A stretch of 64,000 bases of DNA from Pseudomonadota bacterium. GTDB taxonomy: Bacteria > Pseudomonadota > Alphaproteobacteria > Dongiales > Dongiaceae. Made by a program: the position numbers and the translations under genes. A model generated the notes under the pieces. The model saw only the letters and a program-made list of their open reading frames with translations. It did no database searches and had not been told where the DNA came from. This document shows, piece by piece, positions 17,726 through 26,958 of this stretch. Every line of letters starts with the position of its first letter. Positions within the stretch are counted from its first letter, which is position 1. The stretch covers positions 62,001 through 126,000 of the forward strand of contig JACPDN010000011.1 of assembly GCA_016183985.1 (NCBI GenBank). Reading direction: 5' to 3'.

Positions 17726-19144
17726 TCAATTTTTCCTATCACCTGCCGGCCCGGGTGAACGCAGGAACAAGAACGCCACGATCACGCTCAAGGTCGCAAT
17801 CACCGCGCCACCCCCGAAAACCCCGATCGAGCCTGAATGCACGATCTCGGTCGTCAACGGCCCGTCAAATCCCGCCGCATTGCCGACAAGCCCCGCCAGA
17901 GCGGCGCCGATCGCCCCACCCAGGCATTCCAGGGTCGGTATGGCCGTCGCGGTCGCATCTTCCTGACCCACAGGCGCTGCCGCCATGATGCGTTGGTTGA
18001 TGAAGGAATGCGCAATGCCAAACCCGATACCGACCAAGGCGAGGGCGAAGCCGACCAGCGCCAATGGGCTGCCGGCTAGGCTGGCACCCAAGAGGCCCAT
18101 ACCGACAGCCAGCGTTGCCGGCCCGCTGACGATGGTCAGCCAGTGCCAGCGCGGCGCCAGGGACGCGACGCAAAGGGCCGAGATCGACCAAGTGAGCGCA
18201 TGGATCGCGCCGAAATATCCCGCCCAGATCGGCGTCAGGCCGCGGTCGAGTTGCAGAATATAGGGGGCATAGACGAAGACTCCCGCTTCACCCATCGGCA
18301 TCAGGATGAGAATCCACAAGCCCAGCGACACGCGGTGCCGCAGACTGGGAAAGACGGTGGTGATGAGATGCGATGGGGCATGCCGGTCGATCTTCAGCGC
18401 CAGCGCCACTGCAGCGATGCCCGCCATAATCGCCACGCCACCCAGGACACTGCTATCGAGCCTGTCGGCAATCGCAATGCCCACGACGCCGGCTCCCAGC
18501 AGAAAGACGCGCAAGAGCGGCGGTTTGCCGACGAATATGCGCTGATGTCGTTCGCGCAGGATCATATAGGCCAGCGCCTGCATCGGCAGCGGCAGCAGAG
18601 CCGCCCCCAGGAATGCCGCGCGCCAGGAGAATAGCTCGGTCAGCGCCCCACCGATCAGCGGTCCGAGGAAAACAGCGCCGCCCCAGGTGGCCGCCAGCGT
18701 GCCGAAGACTCGTGGCACCAGCCGGTTGTCGAAGAGTTCGCGGGTGATCACATAGGAGAGCGCGATCAACACGCCCTCGCCCAGCCCCTGGATGGCGCGC
18801 CCGGCGAGGATTATGGCCACGCCGGGTGCCGCGGCCGAGACAAGACCGCCTACCATCACCACGAAGCCGGCACCGAGCATCGCATTGCGTGCCCCGAAAT
18901 GGCCTTTGAGCATCGCCGTAACGGCGCCGCCAATGATCGTGGTGACGAGATAGAGGCTGCCCACCCAGCTCAGATACTCGGCGCCACCGACATCCTTGAT
19001 CGCCGTCGGCATGGCCGTCGAGGCGAGATACCAGATGACCGCATGCAGGCCGACACCGAGATTGACCAGCGCCAGCGGTGCGATGTTGGCACGTTGAAGA
19101 AGACGCGGCGGGGCGTCGGCGGAAAGGGCGTCAAGGGCTGTCAT
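17726..19144 (-). CDS. MFS transporter, drug/multi-substrate exporter type
   Basis: 472-residue membrane protein with 12-14 predicted hydrophobic segments. Family motifs: the loop LKGHFGARNAMLGAGF between helices 2 and 3 (motif A-like) and GRAIQGLGEGVLIALSYVITRELF (EmrB/QacA-like helix 4). It probably exports a lipophilic or toxic compound. It is divergent from the Cys-rich regulator, and the 74-bp gap contains a 34-bp near-perfect operator, so the regulator almost surely controls it. Confidence 0.88.
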   Translation of the reverse strand: MTALDALSADAPPRLLQRANIAPLALVNLGVGLHAVIWYLASTAMPTAIKDVGGAEYLSWVGSLYLVTTIIGGAVTAMLKGHFGARNAMLGAGFVVMVGGLVSAAAPGVAIILAGRAIQGLGEGVLIALSYVITRELFDNRLVPRVFGTLAATWGGAVFLGPLIGGALTELFSWRAAFLGAALLPLPMQALAYMILRERHQRIFVGKPPLLRVFLLGAGVVGIAIADRLDSSVLGGVAIMAGIAAVALALKIDRHAPSHLITTVFPSLRHRVSLGLWILILMPMGEAGVFVYAPYILQLDRGLTPIWAGYFGAIHALTWSISALCVASLAPRWHWLTIVSGPATLAVGMGLLGASLAGSPLALVGFALALVGIGFGIAHSFINQRIMAAAPVGQEDATATAIPTLECLGGAIGAALAGLVGNAAGFDGPLTTEIVHSGSIGVFGGGAVIATLSVIVAFLFLRSPGPAGDRKN

Positions 19145-19161
19145 GCGCGGAAACTAGGCGG

Positions 19162-19195
19162 CTTATTTTAGAAAGTAAATGCTTTCTAAAATAAG
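19162..19195. promoter_or_regulatory. Operator: perfect 14+14 bp palindrome between MFS and regulator genes
   Basis: Arms CTTATTTTAGAAAG and CTTTCTAAAATAAG are exact reverse complements around a TAAATG spacer. The site is AT-rich in a GC-rich genome and begins 18 bp upstream of the MFS start. Its last base is the first base of an alternative GTG start of the regulator. A dimeric or double-dimeric repressor bound here would shut off both divergent genes. Confidence 0.8.
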
Positions 19196-19218
19196 TGTGG
19201 CGCGATATTTTGCGGGTC

Positions 19219-19848
19219 ATGGCAGATTTTGGTCCGACACGTGTTCTGGAAATATTGAAGGCAGAGGGCGCCCTCACCGCCTCGCATATCGGCCGCCATC
19301 TCGACATGACGGCCGTCGGTGCGCGCCAGCACCTCAACCGGCTTGCCGCGGCTGGGCTCGTTACTTTCGAGGATCAGCGGCAAGCGGTCGGGCGCCCCAG
19401 GCGCCTTTGGTCCCTGAGTGACCAGGGCCACGCCCATTTTGACGATCGTCACCGCGATCTGGCGAGTGAGTTGTTGGCAGCTATCGTCGTTGCCCATGGC
19501 GATGATGGTCTCGCATCAATCCTTGCCGCCCGCGAAGAGCAGCAATTGCTGCGCTATCGCACTGCTTTGGGCAAGGGCGGCAGTATCGGCGAGCGGGTCC
19601 AGCGCCTCACCGACCTCAGGCGCATAGATGGCTATATGGCCGAATGTCGCCAGGAAAAGGACGGCGCCTGGCTGATGACGGAGAATCATTGCCCCATCGC
19701 CCAGGCAGCCAAAGCCTGTTCCGGTCTCTGCGGCACCGAACTCAAACTCTTCCAGGATGTTCTTGGCAACGAAGCCGCCGTCACCCGCGTGCAGCATATG
19801 CTGGGCGGCGATCGCTGCTGCGCCTATCGCATTGCGCCGAGGCGTTGA
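19219..19848 (+). CDS. Winged-helix regulator with C-terminal cysteine cluster (SufR-like)
   Basis: About 209 residues from ATG 19219. An upstream GTG at 19195 is inside the operator and less likely. The N-terminal winged helix (about 5-70: ILKAEGALTASHIGRHLDMTAVGARQHLNRL) and the C-terminus with C158, C167, C171 and C200/C201 (ENHCPIAQAAKAC, SGLC, GGDRCCAY) resemble SufR-type Fe-S-sensing repressors, in which C-terminal cysteines hold a cluster. Likely autoregulated and repressing the divergent MFS gene. The Fe-S ligand is inferred from the Cys pattern, and other metals are possible. Confidence 0.75.
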   Translation: MADFGPTRVLEILKAEGALTASHIGRHLDMTAVGARQHLNRLAAAGLVTFEDQRQAVGRPRRLWSLSDQGHAHFDDRHRDLASELLAAIVVAHGDDGLASILAAREEQQLLRYRTALGKGGSIGERVQRLTDLRRIDGYMAECRQEKDGAWLMTENHCPIAQAAKACSGLCGTELKLFQDVLGNEAAVTRVQHMLGGDRCCAYRIAPRR

Positions 19849-19923
19849 CCCGGCGCACTTCCAGCTTGCTTTTGGCCTCGTCGCCCCCGACATTGACCGC
19901 AAAGATCACTGTCGGGGATTAGC

Positions 19924-21141
19924 ATGTCAGGACCGCTCGCCGGTATTCGCGTTTTCGATTTGAGCCGCATTCTCGCGGGGCCGACGGCGACCCAGATTCT
20001 GGGCGACCTTGGTGCGGATGTGATCAAGATCGAACGACCGGGCGCCGGCGACGATACGCGCAAATGGGGTCCGCCCTTCGTCAAAGGGCCGGACGGCAAG
20101 GACACGCATGAAAGCGGCTACTACCTTTCCATCAACCGCAACAAGCGCTCGGTCACTCTCGACGTTGCGAAGCCTGAAGGTCAGGAGATCGCGAAGCGCC
20201 TGATCGCGCGCTCCGACATCTTCGTCGAGAATTTCAAGGTCGGCGACATGGCGCGCTATGGCCTTTCCTACGAGCAGATCAAATACGACTTCCCGCGGCT
20301 GATCTATTGCTCGATCACCGGCTTTGGCCAGACCGGCCCCTATGCGCCGCTCGCCGGCTACGATTTCCTCGCCCAGGGCATGGGCGGCATCATGAGCGTC
20401 ACCGGCGATCCCAGCGGCCAGCCGACAAAGGTGGGTGTTGCCATCACGGATATCGTCTGTGGCATTTATTCGACCGTCGCCATCCTCGCAGCCTTGCACC
20501 ACCGGACGATTTCAGGCCGCGGCCAGTTCTGTGACATGAGCCTGCTCGATTCACAGGTCGGCTATCTTGCCAATATCGGCCTCCATTACCTCACCTCAGG
20601 CGAAGTCCCGAAGCGCTTGGGGAACGAACATCCCAACATCGTCCCCTATTCCGTCGTGCGCTGTTCGGACGGGTTCTTCATCCTGGCCGTCGGCAATGAC
20701 AGCCAGTTCGAGAAGTTCTGCCAGTTCGCCGGGGTGCCTGACTGGGCCAAGGACGAGCGCTTCGCCACCAATCCGGCGCGGGTGCGCAATCGCACCCTCA
20801 TCTATCAGATGATCAACGAGCTCACCGAGAAGAAGCCGCAGCAGCATTGGATCGATGGTCTCAATGAACTCAGCGTGCCGGTAGGCCCGGTCAACAATAT
20901 CGACCAGGTCTTCAAAGACCCGCAGGTTCTGGCGCGCGAGATGAAAATCTCAATGCCGCACGGTTCGGCTGGTTCCGGCAAGGTCGACCTCATCGGCAGC
21001 CCGATCAAGCTCTCGGATACCCCGGTCGATTACCGCCTGGCGCCGCCGACTTGCGGGCAGGACACGGACAATGTCCTGCGCGAGCTGCTTTCCATGGGCG
21101 ACGACGAGATCGCCACGCTGAGAGCGAAGAATATCATCTGA
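19924..21141 (+). CDS. Class III (CaiB/BaiF) CoA-transferase
   Basis: 405-residue enzyme of the formyl-CoA transferase family. It begins LAGIRVFDLSRILAGPTATQILGDLGADVIKIERPG, then SINRNKRSVTLD, NFKVGDMARYGL and YCSITGFGQTGPY. The catalytic aspartate is likely D176 (VGVAITDIVCG), which forms the mixed anhydride with the acyl donor. It moves CoA between organic acids; the acids are unknown. Ribosome site GGGGA 6 nt before ATG. It lies 75 bp after the Cys-rich regulator in the same direction and converges with the MltF-like gene. Confidence 0.88.
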   Translation: MSGPLAGIRVFDLSRILAGPTATQILGDLGADVIKIERPGAGDDTRKWGPPFVKGPDGKDTHESGYYLSINRNKRSVTLDVAKPEGQEIAKRLIARSDIFVENFKVGDMARYGLSYEQIKYDFPRLIYCSITGFGQTGPYAPLAGYDFLAQGMGGIMSVTGDPSGQPTKVGVAITDIVCGIYSTVAILAALHHRTISGRGQFCDMSLLDSQVGYLANIGLHYLTSGEVPKRLGNEHPNIVPYSVVRCSDGFFILAVGNDSQFEKFCQFAGVPDWAKDERFATNPARVRNRTLIYQMINELTEKKPQQHWIDGLNELSVPVGPVNNIDQVFKDPQVLAREMKISMPHGSAGSGKVDLIGSPIKLSDTPVDYRLAPPTCGQDTDNVLRELLSMGDDEIATLRAKNII

Positions 21142-21145
21142 TGCG

Positions 21146-21175
21146 GTGCGGCGCAGGTTGACTACTGCGCCGCAC
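21146..21175. terminator. Bidirectional hairpin overlapping the mltF-like stop codon
   Basis: Perfect 11-bp stem GTGCGGCGCAG / CTGCGCCGCAC with an 8-nt loop, spanning the 20-bp gap between two convergent genes. The mltF-like stop lies in the loop and downstream arm. There is no U-run on either strand, so its role in termination is uncertain. Confidence 0.4.
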
Positions 21176-22598
21176 TCGTCTTGCGCAGGGCCAGCTGCTG
21201 GCCCAACAGTTTGTAGGCGACGTAGTATTTGTAGATGTTGCGCACGTATTGCACAGTCTCGCGGCCGATGCGGTCTGCGGCGACATATTCCACGTTGTTG
21301 AACCATTGGTTGGGATCGAGTTCGCGCGCCTCGGCCTCGCGGCGGAGTGATCGCACGCGCCCTGGGCCGGCATTATAGGCGGCGAAGGCAAAGAGAACCT
21401 TGTTCTCCTCGTCCATCGGCTCGTCGGCATAATAGTGGTCGATCATGAAGCGGACATATTTGACGCCGGCATGGATATTGGGTTCCACCTGCTTGATGTC
21501 TCCGACGGCCAATTCCTTGCCCGTATCCGGCATGACCTGCATGATGCCGACGGCGCCGACACGGCTCTTTACCGACTGATCCAGGCGGGATTCCTGATAG
21601 CCCTGTGCGGCCATCAGGATATAGTCGACGTTGTATTGCTCCCCGTATTTGCGGAAAGTATCGATCAGCTTCTGCAGTTTTGCCCGCTCGGCATCCGCCG
21701 ACGCGTTCTTCACCCATTTAACCGATTTCAGATAACGCTTCAGCACCACATTGCCGAAAGCCGTGCCGGCACGATGCTTCTCCAGGAAGGGATTGAGTGC
21801 TGCCATGAATTGCGGGCTGTCCTTGCGGATGGCAAAGGCGATCTCTCCTTCCTCGCGAATGGCGACATCCTCGTGGACAGTGATGTTGGGAAAGACCTGT
21901 TTCCAGAAATTGGCGAGATAGCGGTCGGCAAAGACGAGCGGTGCCAGCCCTGCATTGGCCATTTCCAGCACGTCTTCGGCCTCGAAATGGCCCGGCGCCT
22001 CGTGGATCTCCATTTCCGGAAGACCCCGCTCCTTGAATTTCGCATTGAGCGCGGTGAGGCTTTCGAAATAGCTGGTCGCCTTGCGCACGAAGACGCTGCG
22101 CCCGGCGAGATCATCGACACTCTTCAATTCCGGCCCGCCCGGCCCGGTCACCGCCAATTCCTTGATGTGCTCCGCCAGCGGCGTGGTGAAATCAACCTGC
22201 TTCTGCCGTTCCGGCGTGATGGTCAGGTTGGCGGCAACGACGTCGCCCCGACCATCCAGCAATGCCGGAATGAGCTGGTCGCGCGCGGTCGGGATGAAAT
22301 GAAGGTCAATCCGCAGATTGCCGGTCTTCATCTTCTTGTTGAGGTCTTCCTCGAAGGCCCGCATGAGTTCGTAGGAAATGCCGCGCTGCGTGCCGCCCAG
22401 ATCGATGAAATAGAACGTCTTGCTATAGGGGACGAGGACACGGATGACACGGCGCTGGGCCATGCCGTCGAGATCGCCGGTCCAGGGTTGGGCATCGGCG
22501 GAAAGCGTCGCGAGACTTGGAGCCGTCTCGTCCGCGCCGGCCGGCATTGCCGTCCAGGCGAAAAGGGTCAAAGCCACACACCAGGCCAGGCGCAACAT
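21162..22598 (-). CDS. MltF-like membrane-bound lytic murein transglycosylase with solute-binding domain
   Basis: 478 residues with a signal peptide (LAWCVALTLFAWTAMPAGA). An SBP_bac_3-type periplasmic binding module follows (about 50-290: RVIRVLVPYSKTFYF, GRGDVVAANLTITPERQKQVDFT). The C-terminal SLT domain (about 320-460) carries catalytic E336 in AAQGYQESRLDQ, then GAVGIMQVMPDTG and AAYNAGPGRV. This is the two-domain layout of MltF, which cleaves peptidoglycan glycan strands non-hydrolytically. It is divergent from pyrB. Confidence 0.9.
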   Translation of the reverse strand: MLRLAWCVALTLFAWTAMPAGADETAPSLATLSADAQPWTGDLDGMAQRRVIRVLVPYSKTFYFIDLGGTQRGISYELMRAFEEDLNKKMKTGNLRIDLHFIPTARDQLIPALLDGRGDVVAANLTITPERQKQVDFTTPLAEHIKELAVTGPGGPELKSVDDLAGRSVFVRKATSYFESLTALNAKFKERGLPEMEIHEAPGHFEAEDVLEMANAGLAPLVFADRYLANFWKQVFPNITVHEDVAIREEGEIAFAIRKDSPQFMAALNPFLEKHRAGTAFGNVVLKRYLKSVKWVKNASADAERAKLQKLIDTFRKYGEQYNVDYILMAAQGYQESRLDQSVKSRVGAVGIMQVMPDTGKELAVGDIKQVEPNIHAGVKYVRFMIDHYYADEPMDEENKVLFAFAAYNAGPGRVRSLRREAEARELDPNQWFNNVEYVAADRIGRETVQYVRNIYKYYVAYKLLGQQLALRKTSAAQ

Positions 22599-22766
22599 CT
22601 GCTTCTCACTGTCTCATTACAGTTGCAATAAGGCTCCAATTTCGCCTATCCGCTGTCAAGCTGGCGCGGCGCCTTAACCATTCGGACAGGACAGAAAGTC
22701 AATTGGCTCACACCCCAACTAGAATCGTTGACCCGTCCGGCGACGACATTATGATGCGCGCTCGAT

Positions 22767-23732
22767 ATGAGCGCTGAAGCACGCACGCCTAACCCCTTCT
22801 TCCCCCACAGGCATTTGCTGGGAATCGAGGGGCTTTCCGCCGCCGAAATCGAACGGCTCCTCGACCTTTCCAACCGCTACGCCGATATGTCGAAGGACGA
22901 CTCGACCGCCCGCGCCCTGCTGCGCGGCCGAACAGTCATGAACGTCTTCTTCGAGAATTCGACCCGTACCCAGACCAGTTTCGAACTGGCAGCCAAACGG
23001 CTGGGAGCGGACGTGACCAACATGTCGGTCGGCACCTCGTCCATCAAGAAGGGCGAAACCCTGCTCGACACCGCCATGACGCTCAACGCCATGCGGCCGG
23101 ACGTCATGGTCGTACGCCATTCGGACTCCGGCGCCATCAACCTGCTGTCACAGAAGGTCGACGGTGCCGTCATCAATGCCGGTGACGGCCGGCATGAACA
23201 TCCGACCCAAGCGCTGCTCGATGCCCTCACCATCCGCCGCCGGCTCGGTAAATTGCAGGGATTGCTCGTTGCCATCTGCGGCGACATCCTGCACAGCCGT
23301 GTCGCGCGCTCGAACATCCATCTCTTGACCAAAATGGGTGCTCGCGTACGGGTGATCGCGCCGATCACCTTGCTGCCGTCCAATATCGACCGCATGGGGG
23401 TCGAGGTCTTCACGGATATGCGCAAGGGCCTGAAAGACGTCGACATCGTCATGATGCTGCGCCTGCAGCTCGAACGCATGCAGGGCGCCTATGTGCCGTC
23501 GGTGCGCGAATACTTCCACTTCTTCGGCCTTGATTACGAAAAGCTCTCGGTGGCGAAACCCAATGCACTCATCATGCATCCCGGCCCGATGAATCGCGGC
23601 GTCGAGATCGATTCCGAGGTGGCCGACGATATCAATCGCTCGGTCATCCGCGAGCAGGTGGAAATGGGCGTCGCCGTTCGCATGGCCTGCCTTGACGCCC
23701 TCACCCGCGGCATCGTGGGGCAGAACCGATGA
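22767..23732 (+). CDS. pyrB: Aspartate carbamoyltransferase catalytic subunit
   Basis: 321 residues; the second step of pyrimidine synthesis, carbamoyl phosphate + aspartate. Motifs: carbamoyl-phosphate loop [33 protein letters not shown], and substrate-binding region [11 protein letters not shown]. Length is normal. No clear ribosome site precedes the ATG. It overlaps the next gene by 4 bp (ATGA), an arrangement seen where pyrB is paired with an inactive dihydroorotase homologue. Confidence 0.95.
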   Translation: MSAEARTPNPFFPHRHLLGIEGLSAAEIERLLDLSNRYADMSKDDSTARALLRGRTVMNVFFENSTRTQTSFELAAKRLGADVTNMSVGTSSIKKGETLLDTAMTLNAMRPDVMVVRHSDSGAINLLSQKVDGAVINAGDGRHEHPTQALLDALTIRRRLGKLQGLLVAICGDILHSRVARSNIHLLTKMGARVRVIAPITLLPSNIDRMGVEVFTDMRKGLKDVDIVMMLRLQLERMQGAYVPSVREYFHFFGLDYEKLSVAKPNALIMHPGPMNRGVEIDSEVADDINRSVIREQVEMGVAVRMACLDALTRGIVGQNR

Positions 23733-25066
23733 ACTCGAACGCCGTGAATACCGAGAAGAAGAAGGGCGGCCGGCCGCTGCTGCTGGCGAATGCCCGCATC
23801 GTCGATCCTGCCGCCAACCGCGACGAACGGGGTGGAATTCTGGTCGATGGCGGCGTCATCGCCGATATCGGCCCGCAAGTGACGAAGCAGAACGCCCCGG
23901 CTGAGGCCGATCTGGTTGATTGCGGCGGCCATGTGCTGATACCGGGCCTGGTCGACATGCGCGTCCAGCTGCGCGAACCTGGCGGGGAGCATCAGGAGAC
24001 GATCGCGACCGGGAGCCTCGCTGCGGCGGCTGGTGGTGTCACCAGCATGGTGTGCCTGCCAAATACCGATCCCGTCATCGATGACATTTCCGGCGTCGAA
24101 TACATCGCCCGGCGCGCCCGCGAAACCAAGCGGGCCAAGATCTATTGCTATGGCGCGCTCACCCGCGGCCTGCACGGCAAGGATCTGGTGGAAATGGGCA
24201 TGCTGTCGGAGTTCGGCGCCCTCGGCTTCACCGACGCGCTCCATGCTGTCGCTGATGCCCAGGTCATGCGCCGCGCGCTTTATTACGCACGCACCTTCGA
24301 CCTGCTCATCGTCCAGCACCCTGAAGAACCAGCGCTGGCGGCCGGCGGCGCCATGAACAACGGCGAACTGGCGACCCGGATCGGCCTGCCCGGCATTCCC
24401 TCTTGCGCCGAAGTAATGATGATCGAGCGCGATCTCCATCTCGTGCGCATGTCGGGCGCCCGCTACCATGTGGCACATGTCTCAACCGCTGCGTCCGTTG
24501 AGGCCATTCGCAAGGCGAAGCAGGAAGGGCTGCGCGTTACTTGCGACACCGCCCCACCCTATTTCTCGCTGAACGAAAATGAAATCGGCGATTATCGGAC
24601 GTTCGCCAAGCTCTCCCCACCCCTGCGGGGCGAGAGCGATCGGCGCGCCGTAGCTGCGGCAATCGCGGAAGGCGTCATTGACTGCATCGCCAGCGACCAT
24701 GCCCCGCATGACGTCGAGAGCAAGCGCGTGCCCTTCATGCAGGCGGCGGCCGGTATCATCGGCCTTGAGACTTTATTGCCGGTGAGCCTCGAACTCTATC
24801 ACAAGGGTTCGCTGTCATTGCTCGACCTCCTCAAATGCGCGACCAGCCGCCCGGCCGAAATCTTAGGACTGCCGCAAGGGCGTCTTGCCAAGGGGGCGCC
24901 GGCCGATATGGTACTGATCGATCTCGACAAGCCGCACCGCATCGACGTGGCGGGCTTCAAGAGCAAGTCGAAGAACTCGCCTTATGATGGCCGTCCGGTG
25001 CAAGGTCTGGTGTTGAAGACCTTCGTCGACGGCCGCCTCGTCTTCTCCCATGAAGGGCAGGCCTGA
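23729..25066 (+). CDS. Dihydroorotase homologue, probably non-catalytic (PyrC'/PyrX type)
   Basis: 445 residues with the type I dihydroorotase fold. The expected metal motif D-x-H-x-H reads D76-M-R78-V-Q80 ([14 protein letters not shown]), so both His ligands are gone. The usual S/T-D-D-G is TDAL (169-172), and the PHH before the active-site loop is PPY. Substrate residues LREPG and LPNTDP remain, as do H197, H250 and D323. This pattern matches PyrC'-type proteins that scaffold aspartate carbamoyltransferase rather than catalyse. It is translationally coupled to pyrB. An active dihydroorotase should exist elsewhere in the genome. Confidence 0.85.
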   Translation: MNSNAVNTEKKKGGRPLLLANARIVDPAANRDERGGILVDGGVIADIGPQVTKQNAPAEADLVDCGGHVLIPGLVDMRVQLREPGGEHQETIATGSLAAAAGGVTSMVCLPNTDPVIDDISGVEYIARRARETKRAKIYCYGALTRGLHGKDLVEMGMLSEFGALGFTDALHAVADAQVMRRALYYARTFDLLIVQHPEEPALAAGGAMNNGELATRIGLPGIPSCAEVMMIERDLHLVRMSGARYHVAHVSTAASVEAIRKAKQEGLRVTCDTAPPYFSLNENEIGDYRTFAKLSPPLRGESDRRAVAAAIAEGVIDCIASDHAPHDVESKRVPFMQAAAGIIGLETLLPVSLELYHKGSLSLLDLLKCATSRPAEILGLPQGRLAKGAPADMVLIDLDKPHRIDVAGFKSKSKNSPYDGRPVQGLVLKTFVDGRLVFSHEGQA

Positions 25067-25680
25067 TGGAACCCGCGACGGATCTGCCGCTTTGGACCCA
25101 TGCCGCTGCGGCGGTGCTTGGTTATCTCCTGGGCTCGATTCCGTTCGGCCTCCTTCTCACCAAGGCGGCGGGCCTGGGTGATATTCGCAATATTGGCTCC
25201 GGCAATATCGGCGCCACCAATGTGCTGCGGACCGGCAACAAGCCGTTGGCGCTCGCCACCCTGCTGCTCGACGGCGGCAAAGGTGCTGTGGCGGCGCTGA
25301 TCGCCGCCCATTTCGACCCGCTGCTCGCCGTCATCGCCGGCGGTGCCGCACTGCTCGGTCATCTTTTTCCGATCTGGCTGGGCTTCAAAGGCGGCAAGGG
25401 TGTCGCCACCACGCTCGGCACACTGCTGGCCGTCAACTGGATGGTGGGCATCGCCGCCTGCCTCACTTGGCTAGCTGTCGCCTTCGGCTTCCGCTTCTCC
25501 TCGCTGGCGGCCCTCGTGGCCGTCGCCCTCTCGCCACTCTACGCCTATATCCTCGGCACCGGTCCGCAGGTCGTTTTCGCGGCTTTCGCCGCCGTGCTGG
25601 TCTGGATTCGGCACCACGAGAACATCACCCGCCTGCTAAACGGCACCGAGCCGCGCATCGGCAAGAAGAAGAGCCAATAG
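25066..25680 (+). CDS. plsY: Acyl-phosphate:glycerol-3-phosphate acyltransferase
   Basis: 204-residue inner-membrane enzyme that makes 1-acyl-glycerol-3-phosphate from acyl phosphate. PlsY signatures: GYLLGSIPFGLLLTK, NIGSGNIGATNVLRTG, LLDGGKGAVAALIA, GHLFPIWLGFKGGKGVATTLG and HHENITRLLNGTEPRIGKK. Five hydrophobic segments. Its ATG overlaps the previous stop by one base (TGATG), so it is in the pyr operon. The order pyrC-plsY-dprA-topA is conserved in Alphaproteobacteria. Confidence 0.96.
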   Translation: MEPATDLPLWTHAAAAVLGYLLGSIPFGLLLTKAAGLGDIRNIGSGNIGATNVLRTGNKPLALATLLLDGGKGAVAALIAAHFDPLLAVIAGGAALLGHLFPIWLGFKGGKGVATTLGTLLAVNWMVGIAACLTWLAVAFGFRFSSLAALVAVALSPLYAYILGTGPQVVFAAFAAVLVWIRHHENITRLLNGTEPRIGKKKSQ

Positions 25681-25740
25681 CATTTTCGGTTGTCTGTTCA
25701 CGGTTGATTCTCGCGCGGGTCTTCCCTACGCTTCGGCGCC

Positions 25741-26880
25741 ATGGAACCAATCTCACGCACCTTGAACGATTCCGAACGCCTCGACTGGCTGCGTCTTGCC
25801 CGCAGCGAGAATGTCGGGCCGGTCACCTTTCGCCGCCTGATTGATCGTTTTGGGTCAGCCAAGCGCGCTCTTGAGCGGCTGCCTGACCTTGCCAAGAATG
25901 GCGGGCGGCGTAGCTATCGGGCATGCCCGCTCTCCTTGGTCGAGGCGGAATTGGAACGGCTATCCGAGATCGGCGGCCGGGCCATTGCCTGGATCGAGCC
26001 GGATTATCCGGCGGCGTTACGCGCGGTCGACGATGCGCCCGCCATCCTCACGGCGCGCGGTCGGTTCGATCTCCTCACCCGGCCACGCCAAGTGGCGCTG
26101 GTCGGTGCACGTAATGCCTCTGCTAACGGCCGGCGGTTCGCCCATGATTTGGCACGGGAGTTGGCGACAGCCGCGCTGGTGGTCGTCTCAGGCCTTGCCC
26201 GCGGCATCGATGGGGCTGCCCATGCCGGCGCCTTGGCTGCCAAGGGCGGAACCGTCGCGGTCCTTGCCGGCGGGGTGGACGTGCTCTACCCGCCAGAACA
26301 TGCCGACCTCTACGACCGGATGGCGCGTGATGGTCTCATCGTCGCCGAGATGCCACCCCGAACCGAGCCTGGCGCCCGCCTCTTTCCAAGGCGCAACCGG
26401 ATCATCTCCGGCCTGTCGCTCGGCACCGTGGTGGTGGAGGCGGCGCTCAAATCCGGCTCCCTCATCACAGCCCGTTTTGCCAATGAGCAGGGGCGCGAGG
26501 TGATGGCGGTTCCCGGCTCACCGCTCGACCCCAGATGCCGCGGCACCAATCGATTGATCCGCGAAGGAGCCCTGCTGGTTGAAGACGCTGGGCAGGTACT
26601 GGAGGCGATTGATGGGATCAAAAGCCCAAACTTCAATCTTTTCAGAAACTTCAATGAGAGCGCACATGACATTGATTCTGAAACAGAAAATTGTCCTTCT
26701 AATCTGCAGGCGACGGTGCTGAACCTGCTTGGCCCAAGCCCGGTGGAGGTTGACGAACTGCTCCGGCAGTGTCATTGCTCCGCTCCCGTCATGGGAATGG
26801 TTCTGCTGGAATTGGATCTGGCAGGCCGCCTTGAGCGACACCCCGGCAACCGGGTTTCGCTGCTCGCAAAGGTCGCCTGA
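25741..26880 (+). CDS. dprA: DNA-processing protein DprA (DNA uptake/RecA loader)
   Basis: 379 residues. A SAM-like N-terminal region (WLRLARSENVGPVTFRRLIDRFGSA) is followed by the Rossmann-like DprA core with VALVGARNASANGRRFAHDLAREL, VVSGLARGIDGAAHAGAL, FPRRNRIISGLS, and GSLITARFANEQGREVMAVPGSPLDPRCRGTNRLIREGA. A C-terminal winged helix (about 315-375) is typical. It binds ssDNA and loads RecA in natural transformation. 60 bp after plsY, before topA. Confidence 0.95.
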   Translation: MEPISRTLNDSERLDWLRLARSENVGPVTFRRLIDRFGSAKRALERLPDLAKNGGRRSYRACPLSLVEAELERLSEIGGRAIAWIEPDYPAALRAVDDAPAILTARGRFDLLTRPRQVALVGARNASANGRRFAHDLARELATAALVVVSGLARGIDGAAHAGALAAKGGTVAVLAGGVDVLYPPEHADLYDRMARDGLIVAEMPPRTEPGARLFPRRNRIISGLSLGTVVVEAALKSGSLITARFANEQGREVMAVPGSPLDPRCRGTNRLIREGALLVEDAGQVLEAIDGIKSPNFNLFRNFNESAHDIDSETENCPSNLQATVLNLLGPSPVEVDELLRQCHCSAPVMGMVLLELDLAGRLERHPGNRVSLLAKVA

Positions 26881-26958
26881 CCACCTATATTTCCTGCGGG
26901 CCGGCACCCTGAACGGCCGGTTTGGTGTCCACTTCTAGATCATCCCGAAAGCGGGTCC

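Noticed and set aside
19195-19218. GTG start for the Cys-rich regulator
   Set aside because: It coincides with the final base of the operator palindrome, and ATG 19219 begins a typical winged-helix N-terminus.
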